Assembly: GCF_947648125.1 (NCBI RefSeq)
Contig: NZ_CANSMR010000023.1
Location: 52,462 to 116,461, forward strand
DNA from: an uncultured Bradyrhizobium sp.
GTDB lineage: Bacteria; Pseudomonadota; Alphaproteobacteria; Rhizobiales; Xanthobacteraceae
Direction: 5' to 3'
Length of the DNA: 64,000 bases
A program made the position numbers and the translations under genes. Numbering within the stretch: position 1 is the first letter of the stretch; the number at the start of each line of letters is the position of its first letter. Under the pieces are notes generated by a model. That model searched no databases, had not been told where the DNA came from, and saw only the letters and a program-made list of their open reading frames with translations. Positions 63,872 through 64,000 of the stretch are shown here, in pieces.

Positions 63872-63893
63872 CGATCCTGTTCCTTGCATCCCC

Positions 63894-64000
63894 TCACGCC
63901 GCCCGGCGCAGTTCGGCGGTCTGCTCTTTCAGCGCCGCGATCAGTCCGGGACGATCAAACTTGGCGACATAGTCGTGGAAGCCGGCCTGCCGGCCGCGCT
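63894..64000 (-). CDS. cheA: CheA C-terminal receiver (partial, 5' part outside window)
   Basis: Only 35 codons, including the stop, are in the window. They encode the end of a receiver domain (FHDYVAKFDRPGLIAALKEQ), 22 nt ahead of cheW. In many alphaproteobacteria CheA carries such a C-terminal receiver, so the call as hybrid CheA rests on position plus this tail. The histidine kinase domains lie beyond the right edge. Confidence 0.7.
   Translation of the reverse strand, partial: RGRQAGFHDYVAKFDRPGLIAALKEQTAELRRAA

Overview
The window is GC-rich DNA (third-position GC bias, long antisense shadow ORFs) from an alphaproteobacterium. It is most likely a Bradyrhizobium or close Nitrobacteraceae relative. 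The reasons are gene content (form II CO-dehydrogenase-like genes, homogentisate pathway, FixJ/LuxR regulators, CheA with a C-terminal receiver) and the dense families of short palindromic intergenic repeats typical of that group. The species call is an inference. I see no rRNA, tRNA, CRISPR array, insertion sequence or prophage. It reads as ordinary chromosome carrying catabolic, transport and signalling modules.

Layout. 1-5 kb: tail of a hybrid histidine kinase, two LuxR-type response regulators, a periplasmic XoxJ-like binding protein fused to cytochrome c, and a lanthanide-type PQQ alcohol dehydrogenase. 5-9 kb: a coxS-coxL-coxM operon with the form II active-site loop and gene order, then a CoA-transferase. 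10.5-19 kb: aromatic catabolism. 4-hydroxyphenylpyruvate dioxygenase sits beside a divergent Lrp/AsnC regulator. A MarR-flanked operon then encodes an FAD hydroxylase, a DUF2783 protein, an MBL-fold protein, homogentisate dioxygenase and fumarylacetoacetase; these genes turn 4-hydroxyphenylpyruvate, and perhaps a hydroxyphenylacetate, into fumarate and acetoacetate. Maleylacetoacetate isomerase is not in the window. 19-21 kb: a beta-hydroxyacid dehydrogenase and a lactonase-like MBL protein.

21-28 kb: a caspase-fold/TPR protein whose catalytic His and Cys are replaced by Tyr and Ser, an OmpA-like protein, and an RND adaptor plus pump. A second, shorter version (adaptor paralogue plus Tyr-Ser caspase paralogue) lies at 43.6-45.6 kb. 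I consider this twin arrangement the most interesting system here. 28-36 kb: a PPOX flavoprotein, a translationally coupled Dpp/Opp-type ABC importer with a divergent AraC regulator, and a Crp/Fnr regulator with a matching palindrome in its promoter. 36-42 kb: AsmA-like protein, a multidomain class III cyclase, and a cold-shock gene with a recognisable promoter.

42-51 kb: alpha/beta hydrolase, the second adaptor/caspase pair, an orphan 575-residue protein with a DxDTTA motif resembling class II terpene cyclases, a nuclease, an LssY_C protein and a class V aminotransferase. 51-60 kb: an Fe3+/phosphonate-type ABC importer, an oligopeptidase B-like peptidase, an RraA-family protein and a sugar-acid dehydratase. 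60-64 kb: a FixJ-like regulator and a chemotaxis operon (cheA-cheW-cheY-cheR-PilZ) running off the right edge. Intergenic spaces are packed with at least six kinds of inverted repeat; one copy appears to supply the start of a coding region.
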